From positions 1 through 25,920 of the forward strand of contig UQXS01000009.1 of NCBI GenBank assembly GCA_900545125.1: a stretch of 25,920 nt of DNA, in the 5' to 3' direction. This stretch comes from an uncultured Ruminococcus sp. GTDB lineage: Bacteria; Bacillota; Clostridia; Oscillospirales; Ruminococcaceae. The notes beneath the pieces were generated by a model. The model worked only from the letters and a program-made list of their open reading frames with translations, was not told where the DNA came from and searched no databases. The translations under genes were made by a program, and so were the position numbers. Positions 1-7,440 of this stretch are shown here, piece after piece (position 1 is the stretch's first letter; each line of letters starts with the position of its first letter).

Positions 1-44
1 TAAGCAAGAGTTTTTCGTTTTTTTGTGTAAAATACATATAAAAA

Positions 45-73
45 ATGTGCCACAGTGAGACGCTGTGGCACAT
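45..73 (-). terminator. Rho-independent terminator of the minus-strand HMA-like gene
   Basis: Perfect 11-bp inverted repeat (45-55 with 63-73) around a 7-nt loop. Read on the minus strand it is followed by TTTTTATATG. It starts 18 bp beyond the stop codon of the minus-strand reading frame at 92, which supports that frame being a real gene end. Confidence 0.8.
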
Positions 74-91
74 AATCTTTGTTTTTCCGGC

Positions 92-202
92 TTACTTTCT
101 TGAGAATAAGCCCTTTTTCTCGTAAGGCTCGCTTGTTATGTCTTTAAGCTCGTAGCCCGTTGGCTGCATAACCTCTCTGATCTTATCTGCGGAAAGCGCC
201 TT
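92..202 (-). pseudogene. 3' remnant of a small heavy-metal-associated (HMA-like) protein
   Basis: Only the last 35 or so residues look like a real protein. A helix (SADKIREVM) leads into TGYELKDI and then a tail ending in SEPYEKKGLFSRK. This resembles the last alpha-beta unit and tail of small HMA (heavy-metal-associated, CopZ-like) proteins of clostridia, which are about 80 aa. The frame stays open to 301, but beyond about 200 it is antisense to aspS, so the N-terminal part with any CxxC metal site is absent. A strong terminator follows the stop codon. Seen: the frame, the terminator and the truncation. Inferred: the HMA family, from memory of its C-terminal tail. It may be a broken gene or one half of an assembly chimera. 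Confidence 0.45.
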
Positions 203-733
203 GACGTCATTCCGGAGAATACTTATAATTTCCTGTGGATCACTGAAATGCCTTTCTTTGAGCATGACGACGAAAATGATACATGGGTGGCTGCACATCA
301 TCCTTTCACTATGCCTATGGAAGAATGTCTGGAATATCTTGACAGTGATCCTGCCAATGTACGTGCTAAATCATGGGATCTTGTTCTCAATGGAACAGAG
401 CTTTCCAGCGGATCTATGCGTATTACAGACTTTGAACTTCAGCAGAAAATGTTTGAGGCACTTGGAATGACAGATGATGAAATACAGGCAAAATTTGGCT
501 TTTTGGTAGATGCATACCGTTATGCTTCTCCGCCTCATGGAGGTATGGGAATCGGTCTTGACCGACTTGCAATGATAATGTGCAAAGCTGACAGTCTCAA
601 GGATGTTACGGCGTTTCCGAAGGTTCAGAATGCCAGCGAACTGATGTCTGAATGTCCTTCATCAGTAGATGATGAGAGTCTTGATGTTCTGGGAATTACC
701 GTTGTAAAGCCGGATGATGAAGAAAATTCATGA
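194..733 (+). CDS. aspS: Aspartate--tRNA ligase, 3' fragment (5' end missing)
   Basis: Class II aminoacyl-tRNA synthetase that charges tRNA-Asp (or Asp/Asn). Homology begins around codon 194 (KRLDVIPEN, then YNFLWITEMPFFE) and runs through AAHHPFTMP to the class II motif 3, GGMGIGLDRLAMIM, and the usual AspS ending DVTAFPKVQNASELM. The first in-frame ATG is at 248 but lies inside the catalytic domain and has no ribosome binding site, so it is not a real start. The N-terminal anticodon-binding domain and motifs 1 and 2, about 400 residues, are missing. Upstream of about 194 the frame is open but is antisense to the minus-strand HMA-like gene. AspS is essential, so an intact copy should exist elsewhere, or the join is artificial. 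Confidence 0.85.
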   Translation, partial: KRLDVIPENTYNFLWITEMPFFEHDDENDTWVAAHHPFTMPMEECLEYLDSDPANVRAKSWDLVLNGTELSSGSMRITDFELQQKMFEALGMTDDEIQAKFGFLVDAYRYASPPHGGMGIGLDRLAMIMCKADSLKDVTAFPKVQNASELMSECPSSVDDESLDVLGITVVKPDDEENS

Positions 734-791
734 CAGATTTTATGATGAATATTGTTATTTCCGGGGGGGATAATAATTTTATAAAATCTGC

Positions 792-820
792 TTGACAAAC
801 CCGGCAAAAAGATGTATAAT
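792..820 (+). promoter_or_regulatory. Sigma-A promoter of the V-ATPase operon
   Basis: TTGACA at 792-797 and TATAAT at 815-820, separated by 17 bp, both perfect consensus. It lies 59 bp after the aspS stop and points into the V-ATPase genes, with transcription starting near 827. A perfect 10-bp inverted repeat (734-743 with 781-790) ends just before the -35 box. Confidence 0.85.
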
Positions 821-845
821 AATAATTGTAGTTGAATATAGTTCA

Positions 846-877
846 AAAGGGAGCTGTCTGTAGGGATGGCTCCCTTT
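846..877 (+). promoter_or_regulatory. Leader hairpin of the V-ATPase operon
   Basis: Perfect 9-bp inverted repeat, AAAGGGAGC (846-854) with GCTCCCTTT (869-877), around a 14-nt loop. It begins about 20 nt after the predicted transcription start and lies more than 110 nt before the first gene. The right arm ends in TTT, then GCGTTT, so it could be a weak terminator or attenuator, or a 5' stabilising stem. No known riboswitch class is recognised. Confidence 0.5.
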
Positions 878-989
878 GCGTTTATTCAATTCTGGATGCC
901 CGAATCAGACATTGCTAAAAATTTGTCTATTGAAACATTTGGGGATATATGGTAAAATATTGAATACAATACGGGGAAGGAGGGATAAA

Positions 990-1298
990 ATGGCATCTGA
1001 AGCAGTAAAAAAGATCCTCGCCGCAGAATCGGGATCGGGACGAATAATCTCGGAAGCAAAGAAGCGAAAAGAGGAGATAATAAACGATGCGCAGGGAAAG
1101 TCTGTACTTACGATACAGAAAAAACTGAGCGAGGCTGCTGCTGAATCTGCCCGTATAAAGAGTGGATACGACGAACGGCTGAAAAGATATAATCAGAAGG
1201 TCGAAGAAGAATGCAGACAAAGGACAGAAGAACTGCGCAGAACCGCAGAGCAGAATATGGATAAAGCGGTAGATGCGGTGATCTCACGGTTCTTCTGA
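990..1298 (+). CDS. ntpF: V-type ATPase peripheral-stalk subunit (G/H type)
   Basis: Peripheral-stalk subunit of about 102 aa that pairs with subunit E to hold the catalytic head of the V-type ATPase against the membrane motor. It is almost entirely charged, heptad-rich coiled coil (EAKKRKEEIINDA, then a long K/E/R-rich helix), as expected for the NtpF/AhaH family. The start at 990 is chosen because GGGGAAGGAGGG lies just upstream (973-984). An earlier in-frame ATG at 876 falls inside the leader hairpin. It is first gene of the nine-gene operon, 33 bp before ntpI when that gene is started at 1332. Naming caution: E. hirae NtpF corresponds to what other systems call G or H. The assignment rests on length, coiled coil and position, since the family is poorly conserved. 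Confidence 0.82.
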   Translation: MASEAVKKILAAESGSGRIISEAKKRKEEIINDAQGKSVLTIQKKLSEAAAESARIKSGYDERLKRYNQKVEEECRQRTEELRRTAEQNMDKAVDAVISRFF

Positions 1299-1331
1299 TA
1301 ATATCGCCCATACAAGGAGTTGATGCAAAAT

Positions 1332-3305
1332 ATGGCGAAGCTGAAAATGCAGAAAATAGAACTGATCGCCTTATTGACAGACAGCAAAAAGATAATAGAG
1401 CTTCTGCAGCGGCGTGGAATTGTAGAATTATCGGAGAATACCGATGATGAACTTTCCAAAACAAATGTAGCGGCAGTTTTGGGGGAATTTGAAAAATTTC
1501 GCAGTACGGCGGCACAGGCTTTGGATGTTCTGGACAAATATGCGCCCGAAAAAACATCCGTAACCGATATGTTCAGCGGCAGGACGGAAGTTTCTGTAGA
1601 TGATTTTGGCAGAGCGGCGATGGGATTGGAAAGCATAATGAATGCCGCTTCGGAGATACTCAGATGCAGCCGGAATATCACTGAATGTGAGAGCATAGGT
1701 GCTCAATTGGAAATCAGAACTGATATTCTTAAGCAATGGGTAGGACTGGATGTTCCCATTAACTTCAAGGGAACTGCTTCAACAACTGCTTTTATCGGCA
1801 GTGTTCCCTACGAAATTACTTCCGGTCAGATGGAAGAAAAACTTGATTCTCCCTGCATTGCTGAGGTGGTATTTTCCGCCAGAGAGCAGACAAATCTTTT
1901 TATTCTGTGTCCGAAAACAGATGCGGATGCAATTTCAGATCAACTGCGAAGTCTTTCTTTTGTGCCTGTTCAGGAACAGGACAGCAAGACTCCGGTGGAA
2001 TTGATAAATTTATGCAGCGAGGAAAAAACACGGCTGAAAGATTCTATGGAAATGTCTGTTCAAAGGATAACTGAACTTTCTGAAAACCGCAAAAAACTTA
2101 AATTTGTCGTGGATTATCTGCAAATGCGCATGGATAAATACGAAGCGCTGAATAAACTCGGATTCACGGAAAAGACATTTGTATTGACAGGCTATATACC
2201 GCAGAAATATGCCGATCCGCTGAAAAAGGAGATCGAGAAGAAATATACGGCGGTAGTTGAGTACTCTGAACCGGAAGAAGATGAGGAAGTGCCTGTTCTG
2301 CTGGAAAACAGCAGATTTTCTGCTCCGGTGGAGGGGATAACAAAAATGTACGCAATGCCCTCGAAAAAGGATGTTGACCCTACTCCGGTAATGTCGTTCT
2401 TCTACTATCTCTTTTTCGGAATGATGCTTTCCGATGCGGGCTACGGAGTGGTTATGGTAATAGGAACGACTATCGCACTTAAAAAATTTAATCTCGAATC
2501 AGCTATGAAAAAAACTCTCACCATGTTTCGCAACTGCGGTATATCCACTATAATCTGGGGAGCTCTGTTCGGAAGCTGGTTTGGTGATATAGTACAGGTG
2601 GTGGGACGTGAATTCTTCCACAAAGAAATCGGAAGCATTGCACTCTGGTTTCAGCCTTTGGATGATCCTATCAAGTTGCTGCTCTATTCTTTCGCTCTGG
2701 GAATACTTCATCTTTTCCTGGGCGTGGCTGTATCGTTTAAAATGGCATGGAACGAAGGCAGAAAGCTTGACGCATTCATGGACACAGTACCGATCTATCT
2801 GACGATTCTGGGCGTTGCACCTCTTGCAGCCGGAATTCTCACCAGCGTTCCTGCAATACTCAAGACCATAGGCACATATATGCTTATTGCAGGAGTTGTA
2901 CTTTTGGTGCTGACTTCTGGAAGAAGTTCAAAGTCGGTTCTTGGAAAGTTTTTCGGAGGACTTTACGCTTTGTATAATACGGCGACCGGTTATCTCAGTG
3001 ATATTTTGTCATATTCCAGACTTCTTGCACTGGGACTTGCGACCGGAAGCATTGCGGGAGTTATAAATCTGATAGGAACTATGCCGCAGAATATGGTGAT
3101 AAAAACCGTTCTGCTCGTTGTGGTGTTCATAGTGGGACATACCGCAAATCTTGCGATAAATCTTTTAGGCGCTTATGTTCATACAGACAGATTACAGTTT
3201 GTAGAACTTTTCTCGAAATTCTATACCGGCGGCGGAAGAGAATTCAGTCCGCTGGCAGTAAATACAAAATATATTAAATTCAAGGAGGAAAATTCAAATG
3301 AATAG
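1332..3305 (+). CDS. ntpI: V-type ATPase subunit I (a subunit, membrane stator)
   Basis: The a-type stator, about 657 aa, forms the ion half-channels next to the rotor ring. The N-terminal half (to about residue 340) is cytoplasmic and partly coiled coil. The C-terminal half has about eight membrane segments, beginning near MSFFYYLFFGMMLSDAGYG, a family signature. The essential channel arginine lies in SYSRLLALGLA at residue 563, and the C-terminal signature (YVHTDRLQFVELF, FYTGGGREF) is intact. GGAG at 1316-1319 is 12 nt before ATG 1332 and 3 nt before ATG 1323. I prefer 1332, which gives the family-like start MAKLKMQKIEL; 1323 would add three residues. The gene overlaps ntpK by 8 bp, suggesting translational coupling. 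Confidence 0.95.
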   Translation: MAKLKMQKIELIALLTDSKKIIELLQRRGIVELSENTDDELSKTNVAAVLGEFEKFRSTAAQALDVLDKYAPEKTSVTDMFSGRTEVSVDDFGRAAMGLESIMNAASEILRCSRNITECESIGAQLEIRTDILKQWVGLDVPINFKGTASTTAFIGSVPYEITSGQMEEKLDSPCIAEVVFSAREQTNLFILCPKTDADAISDQLRSLSFVPVQEQDSKTPVELINLCSEEKTRLKDSMEMSVQRITELSENRKKLKFVVDYLQMRMDKYEALNKLGFTEKTFVLTGYIPQKYADPLKKEIEKKYTAVVEYSEPEEDEEVPVLLENSRFSAPVEGITKMYAMPSKKDVDPTPVMSFFYYLFFGMMLSDAGYGVVMVIGTTIALKKFNLESAMKKTLTMFRNCGISTIIWGALFGSWFGDIVQVVGREFFHKEIGSIALWFQPLDDPIKLLLYSFALGILHLFLGVAVSFKMAWNEGRKLDAFMDTVPIYLTILGVAPLAAGILTSVPAILKTIGTYMLIAGVVLLVLTSGRSSKSVLGKFFGGLYALYNTATGYLSDILSYSRLLALGLATGSIAGVINLIGTMPQNMVIKTVLLVVVFIVGHTANLAINLLGAYVHTDRLQFVELFSKFYTGGGREFSPLAVNTKYIKFKEENSNE

Positions 3306-3777
3306 TTTAGGACTTGCATTGGCAATCATAGGAGCAGCCTGCGCTGCACTTTTTGCAGGAATCGGATCGGCAAAGGGAGTCGGACTCGTTGGTGAGGCAG
3401 CTGCCGGCGTTGTTTCTGTTGATCCGAATAAATTCAGCAAGGTGCTGATTCTTCAGCTTCTTCCCGGTACACAGGGACTTTACGGACTTCTTACCGCCAT
3501 TCTTCTTCTCACAAGAATAGGCGTTATCGGCGGAAGTGCTCAGGCTTTGACTACCGCACAGGGACTTATGTATCTCGGCGCTTGTCTGCCAATTGCAATT
3601 GTAGGACTTTTCTCCGGCATCGCACAGGGCAGGGCAGCCGCTGCCGGAGTAGGCATTGTTGCAAAGAAACCCGATCACAGCGGTAAGGGAATTATCATGG
3701 CAGCTATGGTAGAAACATATGCAATTCTTGCACTTCTTATCTCTATTCTTCTCATTTACAATATTCAGATAGGTTAA
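3298..3777 (+). CDS. ntpK: V-type ATPase subunit K (proteolipid rotor, c subunit)
   Basis: Rotor-ring proteolipid of 159 aa made of two fused hairpins, i.e. four membrane helices (about 4-24, 48-72, 88-110 and 131-156). The residues that bind Na+ in E. hirae NtpK (Leu61, Thr64, Gln65, Gln110, Glu139) have counterparts: L55, T58 and Q59 in LLPGTQG, Q110 in IAQGRA, and E139 in MVETYAIL. Only the second hairpin carries the ion-binding carboxylate, as in the eukaryotic-type doubled proteolipid. This predicts a Na+-coupled enzyme, although coupling is not proven by sequence. The start at 3298 overlaps the end of ntpI and has GGAGG upstream. Confidence 0.96.
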   Translation: MNSLGLALAIIGAACAALFAGIGSAKGVGLVGEAAAGVVSVDPNKFSKVLILQLLPGTQGLYGLLTAILLLTRIGVIGGSAQALTTAQGLMYLGACLPIAIVGLFSGIAQGRAAAAGVGIVAKKPDHSGKGIIMAAMVETYAILALLISILLIYNIQIG

Positions 3778-3792
3778 AACGGAGGTTAGAAA

Positions 3793-4395
3793 ATGTCCGG
3801 ACTTGACGAGATTTTAAACATTATTGAGACACAGCAGAAGCAGGATGAGGACAGAATAATCAGTTCTGCGCAGGCTATGGCAGGAGAGATCCAGGCTGAA
3901 GCCGATGAAAAAGCGCAGAAGGCGTATGATGATTACATGAAAAAAGCCAGATTCCAGCATGAGCGTGACTTTGAAAATGCCTGTTCCTCGGCAGATGCTG
4001 CTGTCAAAAGAAAGATACTTGCCGAAAAGGTCGGGATGATCGACTCGGTTATCGAAAATGTTGTCCGCAAACTTAATGCACTGCCGGACGATCAGTATTT
4101 CAGCCTGGTAGAAAGGCTTGCCGGAATGCATATGAGACAGGGAAACGGCGAGATATTTTTCGGAAAAAAAGATCTGGGAAGGATTCCTGCCGATTTCGGA
4201 AAAAGATTAGATCAGTTAGCCAAAAAAGCAGGCGGAACTGTCCGTATCTCACCTGATCCGGCTGATATATCCGACGGCTTTATTCTGAAATACGGACTTG
4301 TGTCCGAAAACTGCGGATTTTACGCTATAATTGAGGCTGAAAAGGATGAGGTCAGAGATACGGCAGCCAGAGCTTTATTCGGGCAGGTGGTGTGA
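3793..4395 (+). CDS. ntpE: V-type ATPase subunit E (peripheral stalk)
   Basis: Peripheral-stalk subunit of 200 aa. The N-terminal half (residues 1-95) is a long charged helix rich in E, K, Q and A that pairs with the G/H-type subunit. The C-terminal half (from about 105) is the globular domain that contacts the catalytic head, ending with a typical GFILKYGLVSENCGFYAIIE segment and a short helix. GGAGG lies 8 nt before the ATG. It sits 15 bp after ntpK and one base before ntpC. Length and order match bacterial V/A-type ATPase operons. Confidence 0.92.
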   Translation: MSGLDEILNIIETQQKQDEDRIISSAQAMAGEIQAEADEKAQKAYDDYMKKARFQHERDFENACSSADAAVKRKILAEKVGMIDSVIENVVRKLNALPDDQYFSLVERLAGMHMRQGNGEIFFGKKDLGRIPADFGKRLDQLAKKAGGTVRISPDPADISDGFILKYGLVSENCGFYAIIEAEKDEVRDTAARALFGQVV

Positions 4396-4396
4396 A

Positions 4397-5332
4397 ATGA
4401 GCAGCACGGAATACGCCAGCGCAGTTGCGGCTGTAAAAGCTATGGAAAGCAGTCTGCTGACTCACAATGACATAGAACAGCTTATAAATGCAGGATCGGC
4501 TTTTGATTTCAGTGCGCTGATCTCATCAAAAAGCGGAGAACAACAGACTCTTTCTCAGATCTGGGATATGCTTTGTGATTTTGCTCCCGGATGTAAAGAG
4601 CTGAAAATTCTTCTCTACAGAAACGATTTTCACAATTTCAAGGCGGCGCTTAAAGCTCTTTTGTCCAACAGGGATGCGTCGCAGTATTATATCGAACCTA
4701 CAAATCTTGATCTTGACGGTCTGACCGGAACGATTTCGTCAAAGTCGTATGATGATCTTCCGGAATATATGAGGGAAACAGCAGCTAAGGCTTATGAACT
4801 CCTGACTGAAACGCTTGACGGACAGCTCTCCGATACGCTTATTGATGCGGCTGCCCTGAAAGCTATGCAGGATGCAGCAGAAAAAACAGGCAGCAGTTTT
4901 ATGATAAGATATGCACAGCTTACGACTGTTTGTGCTGACATCAAGACAGCCTACAGATGCAGCCTTATGGGAAAATCGCATTCGTTTCTTGAAACAGCCG
5001 TATGCGGAAGCAGCGAACTTGACAAAGAATCACTTGTAAGGGCTGCTCAGTCGGGAACGGATTCTCTGTTTACTTTTCTTGACAGCACGGTTTACGGCGA
5101 GTTGGGAGCTTTGCTGAAAGAATCGCCGGCACAGTTTGAAAAAAGATGCGATGATATGATAATGGAACACGCAGAAAGCGCACGGCTTCAGGCGTTCGGA
5201 TTTGAACCGCTGGCGGCTTATTTTATCGCAAAGGAAGCAGAGATCAAGAATATCCGCATTCTGACAGTATGCCGGGAATACGGAGCAGACAGGGAAACAA
5301 TCACGGAAAGGATGCGTAAGCTCTATGTATAA
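4397..5332 (+). CDS. ntpC: V-type ATPase subunit C (d subunit, rotor socket)
   Basis: The d-type subunit, about 311 aa, links the central shaft to the proteolipid ring on the cytoplasmic face. It is all helical and soluble. Diagnostic pieces are the N-terminal YASAVAAVKAMES, the internal LLYRNDFHNFKAALKA, and the C-terminal GFEPLAAYFIAKEAEIKNIRI, the strongest conserved motif of this family (PF01992). The start at 4397 follows the ntpE stop by one base, with GGCAGGTGG as ribosome binding site. An in-frame ATG at 4331 lies inside ntpE and is rejected. The stop overlaps the start of the next gene by 8 bp. Confidence 0.93.
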   Translation: MSSTEYASAVAAVKAMESSLLTHNDIEQLINAGSAFDFSALISSKSGEQQTLSQIWDMLCDFAPGCKELKILLYRNDFHNFKAALKALLSNRDASQYYIEPTNLDLDGLTGTISSKSYDDLPEYMRETAAKAYELLTETLDGQLSDTLIDAAALKAMQDAAEKTGSSFMIRYAQLTTVCADIKTAYRCSLMGKSHSFLETAVCGSSELDKESLVRAAQSGTDSLFTFLDSTVYGELGALLKESPAQFEKRCDDMIMEHAESARLQAFGFEPLAAYFIAKEAEIKNIRILTVCREYGADRETITERMRKLYV

Positions 5333-5636
5333 AGCGGCAGTTATAGGTGACAGCGCAAGTGTTTCGGGTTATGCCGCACTGGGACTTTCGGTGTTTCGTG
5401 AGACAGATCCGGCAAAAGTAAAAAAACTTATATCAAAGCTTGCGGCAAGTAATTTTGCAGTGATTTTCATTACAGAGCCTGCTGCGGCTCTTGTGGGGGA
5501 TACTATTGAAAAATACAGAAGCAGCCGGCTTCCGGCGATAGTTCTCATTCCTGCCGTTGACGGAAACACGGGAGACGGAATGAGATCGCTCCATGAAGCA
5601 GTTGAAAAGGCAGTCGGCAGTGATATCCTTAATTAA
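5325..5636 (+). CDS. ntpG: V-type ATPase subunit F (central shaft)
   Basis: Small 103-aa Rossmann-like subunit that binds subunit D in the central rotor shaft. Family features are the start YKAAVIGD, then a glycine-rich turn (LGLSVFRE), a central strand AVIFITEPAA, and the strand RLPAIVLIPAVDG followed by a C-terminal helix. In E. hirae nomenclature this is NtpG, while most annotations call it subunit F. It overlaps ntpC by 8 bp, and ntpA starts 34 bp downstream. Confidence 0.92.
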   Translation: MYKAAVIGDSASVSGYAALGLSVFRETDPAKVKKLISKLAASNFAVIFITEPAAALVGDTIEKYRSSRLPAIVLIPAVDGNTGDGMRSLHEAVEKAVGSDILN

Positions 5637-5670
5637 TGGAAATATGTACAAGAAGGGGTGTATAGATTTA

Positions 5671-7440
5671 ATGAGCAGCACAGGAACAGTAGTAAAAATT
5701 TCGGGTCCTCTTGTTGTTGCAGAGGGAATGAGAGATGCCAATATGTTTGACGTTGTACGTGTAAGCAGCAAGCGTCTTATCGGTGAAATAATCGAAATGC
5801 ATGGAGATCGTGCTTCAATACAGGTGTACGAGGAAACGGCAGGTCTCGGTACGGGAGAAGCCGTTGAATCGACCGGAGAACCTATGAGCGTTGAGCTTGG
5901 CCCAGGACTTATCGGCAGTATTTTTGACGGCATACAGCGTCCGCTTGACGATATAAGAAAAGTCTGCGGAAACAATCTCCAGAGAGGTGTTGAAGTACCG
6001 TCGCTGAAAAGAGAACCTGTCTGGGAATTTACTCCCGCCGTCAGCGTCGGTGATACCGTTGAGGGCGGAGATATTATCGGAACGGTTCCGGAGACGGATA
6101 TTGTTCTTCATAAAATCATGGTTCCGAACGGCATCAGGGGAAAGGTAAAGAAGATAGAATCCGGCAGTTTCCATGCCGATGATATTGTTTGTATTATCGA
6201 AACGGAAAAGGGCAGCAAGGAATTGTCCCTTATCCAGAAATGGCCTGTCCGCCGTGGCAGACCGTACAAGAAAAAGCTTTCGCCGGATATGCCTCTTGTG
6301 ACGGGACAGCGTGTGGTTGACTGTCTGTTTCCAATCGCAAAGGGAGGAGTTGCGGCGATTCCCGGGCCTTTCGGAAGCGGAAAGACCGTGACACAGCATC
6401 AGCTTGCAAAATGGGCTGCTGCCGATATCATTGTGTATATCGGATGCGGCGAACGTGGAAACGAAATGACTGATGTTCTTAACGAGTTCCCTGAACTTAT
6501 TGACCCGAACACCGGAAAATCACTTATGGAGCGCACGGTTCTTATTGCAAATACTTCCGATATGCCTGTTGCCGCCCGTGAAGCGTCAGTATATACGGGA
6601 ATCACGATTGCAGAATATTACCGTGATATGGGCTATTCGGTGGCTCTCATGGCTGATTCAACTTCAAGATGGGCTGAGGCTCTGCGTGAAATGTCGGGAC
6701 GTCTGGAGGAAATGCCGGGCGATGAGGGATATCCTGCTTATCTTGGAAGCCGTCTTGCACAGTTCTACGAGCGTGCCGGACGTGTTATTTCCAACGGAAC
6801 TCAGGGCAGAGAGGGTGCATTGTCTGTTATCGGAGCTGTTTCTCCTCCCGGCGGAGATATCTCCGAACCTGTTTCTCAGGCAACTCTGCGTATCGTAAAG
6901 GTATTCTGGGGACTTGACTCAAATCTGGCTTATCAGCGTCATTTTCCGGCTATCAACTGGCTGACGAGCTATTCGCTTTATGCCGATTCGCTGGCAGATT
7001 GGTACAACAATAATGTTTCCGTGGACTGGATGAAAAATCGTGCAAGATTCATGGAGATACTTCACGATGAAGCCGAACTTAAAGAAATCGTAAAACTTAT
7101 CGGTATGGATGCGCTTTCAGCCGAAGATCGTCTGAAAATGGAGACGGCACGTTCGATACGTGAAGATTTTCTTCATCAGCTTGCTTTCCATGAGGTAGAT
7201 ACCTATACAAGTCTGAAAAAACAGCTTTACATGATGAAGCTGATCCTTAACTTTAATGACGAGGCAGCGGAAGCCGTAAGAAAAGGCGCTGATATCGAAG
7301 CTGTGTCAGAACTTGCCGTCCGTGAGAAGATAGGACGCTTCAAGTACGTTAAAGAGGAAGATACTGATGAGGAATTCGGCAGGATCTCTGTTGAAATATC
7401 CGGACAGCTTGATGAACTGCTGAGAAAGGAGGAGGCATAA
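5671..7440 (+). CDS. ntpA: V-type ATPase catalytic subunit A
   Basis: Catalytic nucleotide-binding subunit of 589 aa. The Walker A loop GPFGSGKT has its lysine at residue 238, the same number as in E. hirae NtpA, followed by the GERGNEM stretch that holds the catalytic glutamate. The A-subunit-specific insertion (about residues 110-190) is present, which separates it from F-type beta. Other landmarks are SRWAEALREMSGRLEEMPGDEG and SPPGGDISEPV. The start at 5671 (MSSTGTVVKISGP) matches family N-termini, with AGAAGGGG about 11 nt upstream. Earlier in-frame starts at 5593 and 5644 would add non-homologous residues inside or just after the preceding gene. It ends in TAATG, sharing one base with ntpB. 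Confidence 0.97.
   Translation: MSSTGTVVKISGPLVVAEGMRDANMFDVVRVSSKRLIGEIIEMHGDRASIQVYEETAGLGTGEAVESTGEPMSVELGPGLIGSIFDGIQRPLDDIRKVCGNNLQRGVEVPSLKREPVWEFTPAVSVGDTVEGGDIIGTVPETDIVLHKIMVPNGIRGKVKKIESGSFHADDIVCIIETEKGSKELSLIQKWPVRRGRPYKKKLSPDMPLVTGQRVVDCLFPIAKGGVAAIPGPFGSGKTVTQHQLAKWAAADIIVYIGCGERGNEMTDVLNEFPELIDPNTGKSLMERTVLIANTSDMPVAAREASVYTGITIAEYYRDMGYSVALMADSTSRWAEALREMSGRLEEMPGDEGYPAYLGSRLAQFYERAGRVISNGTQGREGALSVIGAVSPPGGDISEPVSQATLRIVKVFWGLDSNLAYQRHFPAINWLTSYSLYADSLADWYNNNVSVDWMKNRARFMEILHDEAELKEIVKLIGMDALSAEDRLKMETARSIREDFLHQLAFHEVDTYTSLKKQLYMMKLILNFNDEAAEAVRKGADIEAVSELAVREKIGRFKYVKEEDTDEEFGRISVEISGQLDELLRKEEA

Noticed and set aside
5433..5975. Minus-strand open frame of 180 aa
   Set aside because: Antisense to the ntpF/G-type and ntpA genes; serine/proline-rich composition is typical of shadow frames.
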